From: Deltaproteobacteria bacterium
GTDB lineage: Bacteria; Desulfobacterota; Binatia; UBA9968
NCBI GenBank assembly: GCA_020027655.1
Contig: JAHKKJ010000020.1
Coordinates: forward strand, 1 to 16,237
DNA: 16,237 bases
Reading direction: 5' to 3'
This document shows positions 7,938 through 13,621 of the stretch, piece after piece. Made by a program: the position numbers and the translations under genes. A model generated the notes under the pieces. It was not told where the DNA came from and did not search any database. It saw nothing but the letters and a program-made list of their open reading frames with translations. Within the stretch, counting starts at the first letter, position 1; the number at the start of each line of letters is the position of its first letter.

Positions 7938-7953
7938 TGGCATGATTCTAGCT
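7938..7953 (+). promoter_or_regulatory. Candidate sigma-54 (-24/-12) promoter facing mlaA
   Basis: The sequence TGGCATGATTCTAGCT matches the sigma-54 consensus TGGCAC-N5-TTGCW. The invariant GG (7939-7940) and GC (7951-7952) are separated by exactly 10 bases, and TGGCA and GCT are intact. The -12 element is TAGCT rather than TTGCT. A start of transcription near 7964 would give a leader of about 90 bases before mlaA. It lies in a non-coding region, which favours a real site, but one such match can occur by chance. Confidence 0.45.
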
Positions 7954-8012
7954 GTGCTTTGAAATCGCTCGCTAGCAGAAATTTGAGTGGCCAATTCAGG
8001 CGCCGTTAACAC

Positions 8013-8041
8013 TTGACCGAGATTCTAAGTTCATGTAAGCC
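8013..8041 (+). promoter_or_regulatory. Weak TTGACC-N17-TAAGCC pair before mlaA
   Basis: TTGACC (8013-8018) is followed after 17 bases by TAAGCC (8036-8041). Its spacing and TAAG element repeat what is seen at 8985 and 13565. A transcript starting about seven bases after the second element would begin inside the Shine-Dalgarno sequence at 8043-8047, which counts against its use for mlaA. Confidence 0.2.
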
Positions 8042-8053
8042 TAGGAGACGATG

Positions 8054-8884
8054 ATGAAAATTGACTATCTGTCCCGGGGATTGTACGTCCGATTGCTTCT
8101 ACTGCTAGTGATCGGTCTTGGGCTACCGATATTGACCGTGAATGTGGCCCACACCCAAGATGAGGCGGGGAGCAAGGATGGACCGGGTACGGTAGTCGCT
8201 CAGGCACCCGTTGATAAACAGCCGGCCAAAACGGATGCCGTGGCAACGGCCGAAAGCTCGACGGTCCCGGGAGAAGATTTTGATTCCGACCCGTTCGAAC
8301 CGTTCAACGAGAAAATGTTTTGGTTCAACCGCGAGGTTCTCGACCGGTTTGTGCTGAAACCCGTAGCCACGGCGTGGGATTTTGTTCTTCCTACCCAGGT
8401 GCAGAAGGGAATCCACAATGTATTTGACAATCTCGCTGTGGTGCGGCGTGTGGTAAACAATACTCTGCAATTGAAATTTACCGGTGCAGCGAAGGAGGCC
8501 GCTCGATTCACCATCAATAGCACGATTGGAGTCGTGGGTTTTTTTGATGTGGCCAAAGAAGGATTTGGCATCGAACAGAGCGATGAGGACACCGGGCAAA
8601 CATTCGGTGTTTGGGGGATGGGACCAGGTCCCTATTTAGTCTTGCCGTTTCTTCCCCCTTTGACAGTGCGCGACGGCATTGGATATGCATTCGACGTAGC
8701 GATGACCCCGTATATCTATTTCATCCCTTGGTATGGCAGCATAGGAATTACAACCACCAACATGGTGAACGAGCGCTCTCTGAATCTCGATCGTTTTGAG
8801 CGCGTCGCGGAGTCAACGGTGGACCTCTACGGTGCTGTTCGTAATGCTTACCTGCAGAGACGAGCGGCAGCGATCCGGCAGTAA
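8054..8884 (+). CDS. mlaA: MlaA (VacJ)-family outer-membrane lipid asymmetry protein, without lipobox
   Basis: MlaA sits in the outer membrane and removes mislocalised phospholipids from the outer leaflet, passing them to the periplasmic carrier MlaC. The 276-residue protein has an N-terminal hydrophobic signal (about 13-30) and a linker rich in Ala, Thr and Asp. The family core begins with DPFEPFNEKMFWFNREVLD, with VQKGIHNVFDNL, RFTINSTIGVVGFFDVA, the GQTFGVWGMGPGPYLVLPFLPP stretch and TVRDGIGY. The protein contains no cysteine at all, so the usual lipoprotein anchor is absent and the signal is probably cleaved by signal peptidase I or kept as an anchor. I chose the second of two adjacent ATGs (8054) because AGGAG (8043-8047) is then six bases away; 8051 would leave three. 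No other mla genes are in the window. Confidence 0.93.
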   Translation: MKIDYLSRGLYVRLLLLLVIGLGLPILTVNVAHTQDEAGSKDGPGTVVAQAPVDKQPAKTDAVATAESSTVPGEDFDSDPFEPFNEKMFWFNREVLDRFVLKPVATAWDFVLPTQVQKGIHNVFDNLAVVRRVVNNTLQLKFTGAAKEAARFTINSTIGVVGFFDVAKEGFGIEQSDEDTGQTFGVWGMGPGPYLVLPFLPPLTVRDGIGYAFDVAMTPYIYFIPWYGSIGITTTNMVNERSLNLDRFERVAESTVDLYGAVRNAYLQRRAAAIRQ

Positions 8885-8922
8885 AATTAACCGGTTAAAG
8901 ACAAGTTGTCCTCAGCCTTCGA

Positions 8923-8949
8923 CTGGTTATCGAAAGCCAGCAAATTTTT
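8923..8949 (+). terminator. Probable weak intrinsic terminator after mlaA
   Basis: CTGGTT (8923-8928) pairs with AGCCAG (8935-8940) around the loop ATCGAA, with one G-T wobble. A run of five T (8945-8949) follows after CAAA. It lies 39 bases after the mlaA stop and before the next promoter, where a terminator is expected. The short stem and the offset T-run make it weak. A perfect palindrome TTAACCGGTTAA (8887-8898) lies just upstream. Confidence 0.4.
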
Positions 8950-8984
8950 CTCTCACCTAGCATGGAGCACAGCGGTTTCGACTA

Positions 8985-9013
8985 TTGACAAGTGCGCGAC
9001 GGTTCATTAAGAA
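8985..9013 (+). promoter_or_regulatory. Candidate promoter for the small Cys-rich protein gene
   Basis: A perfect -35 box TTGACA (8985-8990) is followed after 17 bases by TAAGAA (9008-9013), a poor match to TATAAT. It lies between the mlaA terminator and the gene at 9111. A leader of about 90 bases would contain the hairpin at 9025-9047. Confidence 0.4.
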
Positions 9014-9024
9014 ATATGGCCTGT

Positions 9025-9047
9025 TTGACCGCCGTTAGGGCGGTTAG
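9025..9047 (+). other. Leader hairpin upstream of the Cys-rich protein gene
   Basis: ACCGCC (9028-9033) and GGCGGT (9039-9044) form a perfect six-base stem around the loop GTTAG, and wobble and AT pairs extend it to 9025-9047. No T-run follows, so it is not a plain terminator. It would begin a few bases after the predicted transcription start and could stabilise or regulate the mRNA. No known riboswitch class is recognised. Confidence 0.35.
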
Positions 9048-9110
9048 AAAGTAACCCTGGGCCCTTTTCGGACTTCGAGACAAATCTCTCAAGAGTGGAA
9101 CTAAAAAAAC

Positions 9111-9470
9111 ATGCCAAGAACAAAAAAGAAGACTGCAGGACGACCCAAGAAGAATCGGTCTGATAATTATTTCGACGACGCGGGCCACGACGAAGCAGAA
9201 GACGAAGATCTACCAAGCGACGAAGCGGGCAGACGCAAGATCAAGAAGAACTACGAAGAGCTGCTGGGTATTCGCATCGACAAACTCCGCGGTCGGATCC
9301 TCAACCGCGAGAAAATCAACAAGAGCATCGACGGGGTTTATTTCATTTGCTTTGAATGCAAGAAAATCTGTCACAATCTCGACGAGGGATGGGTCGAGGA
9401 AGCAGGAACCCAAAATGGCTTTTGTGGAACCTGCGCCAAAGCCAAGGGCATCCACAGCAGCGCAGCCTAA
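9111..9470 (+). CDS. Small four-cysteine (zinc-finger-like) protein, function unknown
   Basis: I do not recognise this 119-residue protein. It begins with a very basic segment containing GRPKK (10-14), the core of an AT-hook-like minor-groove binding motif. A strongly acidic stretch (about 22-38, rich in Asp and Glu) and a basic helical region (41-71) follow. The C-terminal domain has C80-x2-C83 and C105-x2-C108 separated by 21 residues, suggesting one structural zinc site, plus an extra C87. The CxxC pairs recall DksA/TraR or treble-clef fingers, but the DksA coiled coil is absent. There is no signal peptide, so it is probably cytosolic and may bind nucleic acid. The start has no clear Shine-Dalgarno sequence. 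Its TAA overlaps the stop codon of the convergent rluD-like gene. Composition and codon use look like real coding sequence. Confidence 0.75.
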   Translation: MPRTKKKTAGRPKKNRSDNYFDDAGHDEAEDEDLPSDEAGRRKIKKNYEELLGIRIDKLRGRILNREKINKSIDGVYFICFECKKICHNLDEGWVEEAGTQNGFCGTCAKAKGIHSSAA

Positions 9471-10438
9471 CGCCTCGGCCTTAAACGCCCGAGTACGTCC
9501 TTAAGTTCCAGCGGCAGGTCAGATTCAACTTTAACCACTCGACGATCCCGGGGATGGAAAAATTCCAGGCAACAGGCGTGCAAAAACTGGCGTTTGAGGC
9601 TGAACTTTTCCTGGTCGTTCTCGCCATAAAAAATATCTCCAACGATGGGATGTCCCGTGGCCGCCAGGTGAACCCGGATCTGATGGGTCACTCCGGTTTC
9701 CATCTCGATCTCCAAAAGACTCAACCCGGCAACATCCCATAGCTTTCGAAAACGAGTTAGCGCCGCCCAGCTTTTTTGCTTCTTTGAGCGGGCCGAAATA
9801 TCGGATATCGCCCGCATCCGCTTCTTGTCGCGAGAATCATGGGTGATGGGGTAGACCACCGCTCCCTCAGGCTCGGTGATTCCCCACACCAAAGCCCAAT
9901 ATTTTTTCTTGACTTGCCGGCGGCGAAACTGCAGTCGCAGATCATCAAACGCAGCCTGTGTCTTGGCGACTAACACCAATCCCGATGTCTCACGGTCGAG
10001 ACGATGGAGCAAACCCGGCTCCCAACGGCTTTTGCCGATCATCAACAGATCGGGACGCTCTGCGGCAAGAAAATTGGCCAGTGTACCTTGGTCTCGTCCG
10101 GAGAAACCGTGCGTCGCCATTCCCGCCGGTTTGTCCACCACCAGCACGACATCATCTTCGTACACGATCGGCACTCGAAGTTGGGACTGGGGAATCGGAG
10201 CGGTAAGCAGCCAATGCCCGACCCCTTTAAACGTCACCTGATCGCCAGGCAAGAGCTTGTCTCCCTTTTCTCCGACCTTGTCATTAATCCGGAAAAGCTT
10301 GCCACAGATCGCATGCTCCACTTCACGACGCGAGAGATGCGGCAAACAATGTCGCACGAAGGTATCCAAGCGTGTTCCCGCGCGGTCATTGGGAACGCGC
10401 CATGATCGAGTTATCGCGGCTGAGGCTTGATCGGACAT
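9467..10438 (-). CDS. RluA-family pseudouridine synthase (RluD-like)
   Basis: These enzymes isomerise uridine to pseudouridine in RNA; RluD modifies helix 69 of 23S rRNA. Starting at the ATG at 10438 gives 323 residues, the family length. An S4 RNA-binding domain (about 20-70: RLDTFVRHCLPHLSRREVEHAI) is followed by the catalytic domain. That domain has VVDKPAGMATHG (100-111) and the active motif HRLDRETSGLVLVAKT (145-160) with catalytic Asp148. It ends with the typical HQIRVHLAATGHPIVGD and FLHACCLEF. The frame is open 45 codons further upstream, but those residues do not resemble the family, and AGGAG lies two bases before the chosen ATG. The exact RNA target is uncertain (RluD, RluC or RluA type). 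It diverges from manC with overlapping promoter sequences and converges on the small Cys-rich gene. Confidence 0.93.
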   Translation of the reverse strand: MSDQASAAITRSWRVPNDRAGTRLDTFVRHCLPHLSRREVEHAICGKLFRINDKVGEKGDKLLPGDQVTFKGVGHWLLTAPIPQSQLRVPIVYEDDVVLVVDKPAGMATHGFSGRDQGTLANFLAAERPDLLMIGKSRWEPGLLHRLDRETSGLVLVAKTQAAFDDLRLQFRRRQVKKKYWALVWGITEPEGAVVYPITHDSRDKKRMRAISDISARSKKQKSWAALTRFRKLWDVAGLSLLEIEMETGVTHQIRVHLAATGHPIVGDIFYGENDQEKFSLKRQFLHACCLEFFHPRDRRVVKVESDLPLELKDVLGRLRPRR

Positions 10439-10455
10439 AGCTCCTACCGTACTAT
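10427..10455 (+). promoter_or_regulatory. Candidate sigma-70 promoter for manC
   Basis: TTGATC (10427-10432) and TACTAT (10450-10455) are separated by 17 bases, four of six matches each. Transcription would begin near 10462, 25 bases before the manC ATG. The -35 box lies inside the first codons of the divergent rluD-like gene. On the minus strand the same bases contain TATAGT (10456-10451), a possible -10 box for that gene, so the two promoters may overlap. Confidence 0.4.
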
Positions 10456-10486
10456 ACGTTGGAATTATCCGAACCGGAACACGGAG

Positions 10487-11596
10487 ATGCAACCAAAATG
10501 CTACAGCGTAATCATCGCCGGAGGTAAAGGCACGCGTTTTTGGCCGCTCAGCCGCTCCCAACGGCCGAAGCAACTGCTGAAGATCTTGGGTCGGCGAAGC
10601 CTTATCAGCGAAACAGCCAGCCGGGTGTTATCCATCAGCGGGCGGAAACAGACACTCGTCGTTACGGTGGCAGAACAACTGAACGCACTCCGCAAAGAGC
10701 TGCAGCGGTTGCCGCGCAGAAACTTCTTGGCCGAACCCTACGGCAAGAATACCGCCCCTTGCATCGGGTTGGCAGCTTTGGAGGTTGTCGCAAAGAACCC
10801 CGGTGCGGTGATGGTTATTCTACCGGCCGATCACTGGGTTGCGGACATCAATGGGTTTCGAAATACCATCGGAGCGGCGGTGGAAATCGCAATGCGCCAG
10901 GATAGTTTGGTCACCATCGGTATTCGACCGAACTATCCTGAAACCGGCTACGGCTATATCATGAAAGGAAAATCGCTTGGCGGAAAAACCGCCGCCTATC
11001 AAGTGAAGCGATTCAGAGAGAAACCTTCAGTGTCCATGGCTCGGCAACTGATTCGCCAAGGTTCTCTCTGGAACAGCGGCATCTTCGTCTGGAAAGCCTC
11101 CCTCCTCCTGGAACTGATGCAGCGCTATCAACCCACGATCGCAAGGGGATTGGAACAAATCAAAAAAGCTGCGCGCGGAAAGTCGCTCGGTGCGCCGTCC
11201 CCGCAGATCCGCAACATCGTCGCTCGGGAATACAAAAAGATGCCCAACATCTCCATAGACTATGCGGTTTTGGAGAAGGCGGGCTCGGAAGGCAAAGTTA
11301 TCGCCATAGAAGCCGACTTTGGCTGGAGCGATGTGGGAAGTTGGGCCGCAGTCCACCGCATGCTACCGCACGACGAGAACGGCAATGCCGGAAACGGCAA
11401 ATGGCTCGCCCTGGGAGCCAAAAATTCTCTTATCCACGCTGAGGACCGGTTGGTGGTGCTCTTGGGCGTCGAGGACACCGTGGTCGTGGACACGCCTGAC
11501 GCCCTGTTGGTCGGCGACATTAGACGATCGCAAGAGGTCCGCGAGTTGGTGGATCAGCTGAAGAAAAAAGGCTACGGCGCTTATACGATCAAGTAA
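10487..11596 (+). CDS. manC: Mannose-1-phosphate guanylyltransferase (GDP-mannose pyrophosphorylase)
   Basis: The enzyme makes GDP-mannose from mannose-1-phosphate and GTP, supplying mannose and derived sugars for polysaccharide and glycolipid synthesis. The 369-residue protein begins with the nucleotidyltransferase signature IIAGGKGTRFWPLSR (9-23) and PKQLL. Further landmarks are FLAEPYGKNTAPCIGLAA, VILPADHWV, FREKPS, LWNSGIFVWKAS, ISIDYAVLEKA and FGWSDVGSWAAV. It has only the short form, lacking the C-terminal mannose-6-phosphate isomerase cupin of the bifunctional type. I chose the ATG at 10487; the frame extends to a TTG at 10427 without family residues. GGAG lies directly next to the ATG, an unusually short spacing. 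trmI follows after 32 bases. A DPM1-like glycosyltransferase at 14574 is a possible GDP-mannose user, but this is inference. Confidence 0.93.
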   Translation: MQPKCYSVIIAGGKGTRFWPLSRSQRPKQLLKILGRRSLISETASRVLSISGRKQTLVVTVAEQLNALRKELQRLPRRNFLAEPYGKNTAPCIGLAALEVVAKNPGAVMVILPADHWVADINGFRNTIGAAVEIAMRQDSLVTIGIRPNYPETGYGYIMKGKSLGGKTAAYQVKRFREKPSVSMARQLIRQGSLWNSGIFVWKASLLLELMQRYQPTIARGLEQIKKAARGKSLGAPSPQIRNIVAREYKKMPNISIDYAVLEKAGSEGKVIAIEADFGWSDVGSWAAVHRMLPHDENGNAGNGKWLALGAKNSLIHAEDRLVVLLGVEDTVVVDTPDALLVGDIRRSQEVRELVDQLKKKGYGAYTIK

Positions 11597-11628
11597 CGCC
11601 GCCGTTTAGAAATTTTCGCCCGTTCATT

Positions 11629-12450
11629 GTGAATCCAAAAACCTTACGAGGACCGTTCCTGGAAAACGAGCCGGTGGTTTTCTTGGACCGCAAGGACAGA
11701 GAATACCTGGCGCGGCTCGATCGAAGCCGGCCCATCGCCATCCGCGGCGGAAAATTTTCCATCGAAGATATCATCGGTCATGAGGAAGGCAGTGTGGTCC
11801 GCTCTTCGGTGAACGAGCCTTTCTTGGTTTTCCGCCCGAGTCTTCCACAGCTCATTCCCAATTTGCCGCGCAACGCCCAGGTTATTTATCCCAAAGACCT
11901 TGGACCCATCTTGATTTGGGCCGATCTCTTTCCCGGCGCGCGCGTCGTCGAGGCGGGGGTAGGCGCCGGAGCGCTCAGCATGGCGCTACTGCGCGCCATT
12001 GCCAGCGAAGGGCATCTTTACTCCTACGAGCTGCGGCAAGATTTCGTCGCAATGGCAGAGAAAAACGTCGCAAAGTATTTCGGCGCGGCACCGAACTGGA
12101 CCCTGAAGATCGGGGACGTAGCGACGGAACTGGAGGAGAGCGACATAGATCGAGTAGTCTTGGATCTACCAGAGCCGTGGCAAGTGATCAAATCAGCCTG
12201 GAAGGCTCTCCGGCCGGGCGGAATATTGCTATGCTATCTGCCGACCGTGCTTCAAGTAAAAAGCCTGGTTGATGCGCTCCGAGACGATCAACGATTTGCT
12301 TGCATCGAGACCCTGGAGACGCTGATGCGCTTTTGGCATATCAAAGGGATGAGCGCCCGCCCTCAGCACCGGATGGTGGCTCACACGGGGTTTCTAACCT
12401 GTGCTCGAAGACTGGCGGACGGCCAAAAGGACATTCCTCGAAGTCCCTGA
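11629..12450 (+). CDS. trmI: tRNA (adenine(58)-N1)-methyltransferase, TrmI type
   Basis: TrmI methylates N1 of A58 in the T-loop of tRNA using S-adenosylmethionine. The 273-residue product has the N-terminal beta domain (about 1-75) followed by a Rossmann methyltransferase fold. IYPKDLGPILIWADLFPGARVVEAGVG contains motif I (VVEAGVGAGALSMALL), followed by SYELR, VVLDLPEPW (catalytic motif region) and LRPGGILLCYLPT. The segment RPQHRMVAHTGFL near the end is typical of the family. The predicted start is GTG at 11629 with no clear Shine-Dalgarno sequence. It follows manC by 32 bases and probably shares its transcript. In Actinobacteria this gene lies near the proteasome locus; here no proteasome gene is visible. 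It converges with the deacetylase gene. Confidence 0.92.
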   Translation: MNPKTLRGPFLENEPVVFLDRKDREYLARLDRSRPIAIRGGKFSIEDIIGHEEGSVVRSSVNEPFLVFRPSLPQLIPNLPRNAQVIYPKDLGPILIWADLFPGARVVEAGVGAGALSMALLRAIASEGHLYSYELRQDFVAMAEKNVAKYFGAAPNWTLKIGDVATELEESDIDRVVLDLPEPWQVIKSAWKALRPGGILLCYLPTVLQVKSLVDALRDDQRFACIETLETLMRFWHIKGMSARPQHRMVAHTGFLTCARRLADGQKDIPRSP

Positions 12451-12502
12451 GCCTTCGCTGACTCGGAAAGTCCGGGGATGTTCAGCCAGACGAGGGCATT
12501 TC

Positions 12503-13369
12503 TCACGGATAGCCCTTTTGCAGCCACCACTCGGCAATCTCGATCCGCTTGGCGAACCACACTTTGGGAAAGCCCTTGGCGTATTTGATGAACTCATCGA
12601 TGATCTTGGTCCGGAACGGAACACCGGAAACAAAAGGATGAAGATTGAAAGCAAAGTATTTCGGCGCCCCTTGTTCCCCCTCCCAATAGAGGTAATCAAA
12701 CTGGTCCTTCATGATCTGCAGTAGATCTCTCGGTGTTCTGCCGGTCCCGTAGGTGGAATAGTCGTTACACCCGGGGACGTTGTAGGGAACCACCACGACT
12801 TTTCGTCCACGCGCCTCGAGGATATAGGGATTGTCACTGTTCAGAGGGTCCGCCCACCAAACGAAGCCTGCCTCGGCAACCAGTTCCAGCGTGTTGGGGG
12901 TCGAAGCATGGCCCGGGGAGAGATATCCCGTGGGCTTTTGACCCAGGACCTTTTCAAAGGCCGCTACTGTCTTCTGGATCGTTTCTCGCTCCTGCTCTTT
13001 GGTGTACATGAAGGAATATTCATGCTCATAGCTTTCGGAAGAGAATTCATGGCCCTTGGCCTTGAATTCCCGGCACTCATCGGCGAACTGCTCTACTTTC
13101 AGTCCGTTCATCAGAAACGTCACCTTGAGGTTATGGCGGTCAAATAGATCTGTTATTCTCCAGATTCCAACGCGGTCGCCGTATTCTCGCTCGGTGACTA
13201 ATGCCATGTTCTGCTTAAAAACAGCCTTCGGGGGCGGCAGGGTCGCACCGCCGTGGCGCTGCAGCGATTCGTGGGTGGCAAAGTTCTCCGGCCAGACTTC
13301 CCACGGCACGATGAAGGTCACACAGATTTTGGCTTTGTCCGGCCATTCTATCGGTTTAGCTCTGCCCAT
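12503..13369 (-). CDS. Polysaccharide deacetylase-fold protein (PuuE/HpPgdA-like, NodB superfamily)
   Basis: The 288-residue cytosolic-looking protein has a NodB-type deacetylase fold of the class that includes allantoinase PuuE and Helicobacter PgdA. Supporting segments are KICVTFIVPWEVWPEN (14-29), a motif-2 region GHEFSSESYEHE (106-117), YLSPGHASTPNTLELVAEAG (149-168), FNLHPFVSGVPFR (241-253, His244) and WFAKRIEIAEWW. In the family, motif 2 is usually G-H-E-x-x-x-H-G-x-x-H, with both last histidines binding metal. Here the first of these is Glu112 and only His116 remains. Motif 1 also has Trp-Glu where an Asp or Tyr-Glu is common. The substrate is therefore unknown. The ATG has AGGAG five bases upstream. 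The gene has a leader of about 115 bases and diverges from the SDR gene, a possible functional partner. Confidence 0.85.
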   Translation of the reverse strand: MGRAKPIEWPDKAKICVTFIVPWEVWPENFATHESLQRHGGATLPPPKAVFKQNMALVTEREYGDRVGIWRITDLFDRHNLKVTFLMNGLKVEQFADECREFKAKGHEFSSESYEHEYSFMYTKEQERETIQKTVAAFEKVLGQKPTGYLSPGHASTPNTLELVAEAGFVWWADPLNSDNPYILEARGRKVVVVPYNVPGCNDYSTYGTGRTPRDLLQIMKDQFDYLYWEGEQGAPKYFAFNLHPFVSGVPFRTKIIDEFIKYAKGFPKVWFAKRIEIAEWWLQKGYP

Positions 13370-13436
13370 ATTTTCTCCTCACTTTGTGATTTTTTAGTCT
13401 GACGTGGTTGGTCTCTTAGAGTTCGCCGAAAACACT

Positions 13437-13453
13437 GGCTGACTCGGTCAGCC
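13437..13453. repeat. Perfect palindrome in the deacetylase leader
   Basis: GGCTGACTCGGTCAGCC consists of seven-base arms around TCG. On the minus strand it would lie about 30-50 bases inside the deacetylase leader, as an RNA hairpin or an operator. On the plus strand T6 (13461-13466) follows it at some distance. A split copy (GCTGACTCGG at 12457-12466 and TCAGCC at 12482-12487) lies just beyond the 3' end of the same gene. Confidence 0.45.
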
Positions 13454-13490
13454 CCAAAGATTTTTTCCCTCTGGATGTGAACGAACCAAA

Positions 13491-13519
13491 GATATATTGT
13501 ACACGGCTCAGATCGTCAA
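13491..13519 (-). promoter_or_regulatory. Sigma-70-type promoter for the deacetylase gene
   Basis: On the minus strand TTGACG (13519-13514) is followed after 17 bases by TATATC (13496-13491), with five and four matches to the consensus boxes. This is among the best sigma-70 candidates in the window. A start near 13484 would give a leader of about 115 bases containing the palindrome at 13437-13453. Confidence 0.5.
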
Positions 13520-13564
13520 GTGGGTGACCGTGGCGGAAGGAATCTTGCCGAAAATTTTCACGAT

Positions 13565-13593
13565 TTGACACTGAGGTTTGAGCAACCTAAGCT
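13565..13593 (+). promoter_or_regulatory. Candidate promoter for the SDR gene
   Basis: TTGACA (13565-13570) is followed after 17 bases by TAAGCT (13588-13593). The -35 box is perfect and the -10 box is poor. It points toward the SDR start at 13622 and is back-to-back with the deacetylase promoter, 45 bases apart. A start near 13600 leaves room for GGGGG (13611-13615) as ribosome-binding site. Confidence 0.4.
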
Positions 13594-13621
13594 ACGCTAA
13601 ATTCACTATTGGGGGTCGGTC

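Larger units (their letters stand above)
7735..8053. other. Divergent non-coding region between coaBC and mlaA
   Basis: About 319 bases without a credible gene, more AT-rich than the flanks. It holds a sigma-54-like site facing mlaA (7938-7953) and a TTGACC-N17-TAAGCC pair (8013-8041). It also has an imperfect palindrome TTAGAGTTCTAA (7896-7907), widely spaced arms TGACA (7808-7812) and TGTCA (7838-7842), and the mlaA ribosome-binding site. I found no convincing sigma-70 promoter for coaBC on the minus strand, though one must be near. Confidence 0.6.

Noticed and set aside
7735..8053. tRNA, small RNA or riboswitch in the divergent region
   Set aside because: No T-loop signature, no cloverleaf and no known riboswitch core could be found by eye; only promoter-like elements are supported.
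10439..10573. N-terminal extension of the pseudouridine synthase frame
   Set aside because: The extra 45 residues do not look like the family and would cover the manC promoter and start; the ATG at 10438 has an adjacent AGGAG.
12451..12502. Bidirectional terminator between trmI and the deacetylase gene
   Set aside because: Short competing stems (GACT/AGTC, GCTGA/TCAGC) exist but no T-run follows on either strand.
13437..13466. Palindrome plus T6 as an intrinsic terminator on the plus strand
   Set aside because: No plus-strand gene ends here, and seven bases separate the stem from the T-run; a role in the minus-strand leader is more likely.
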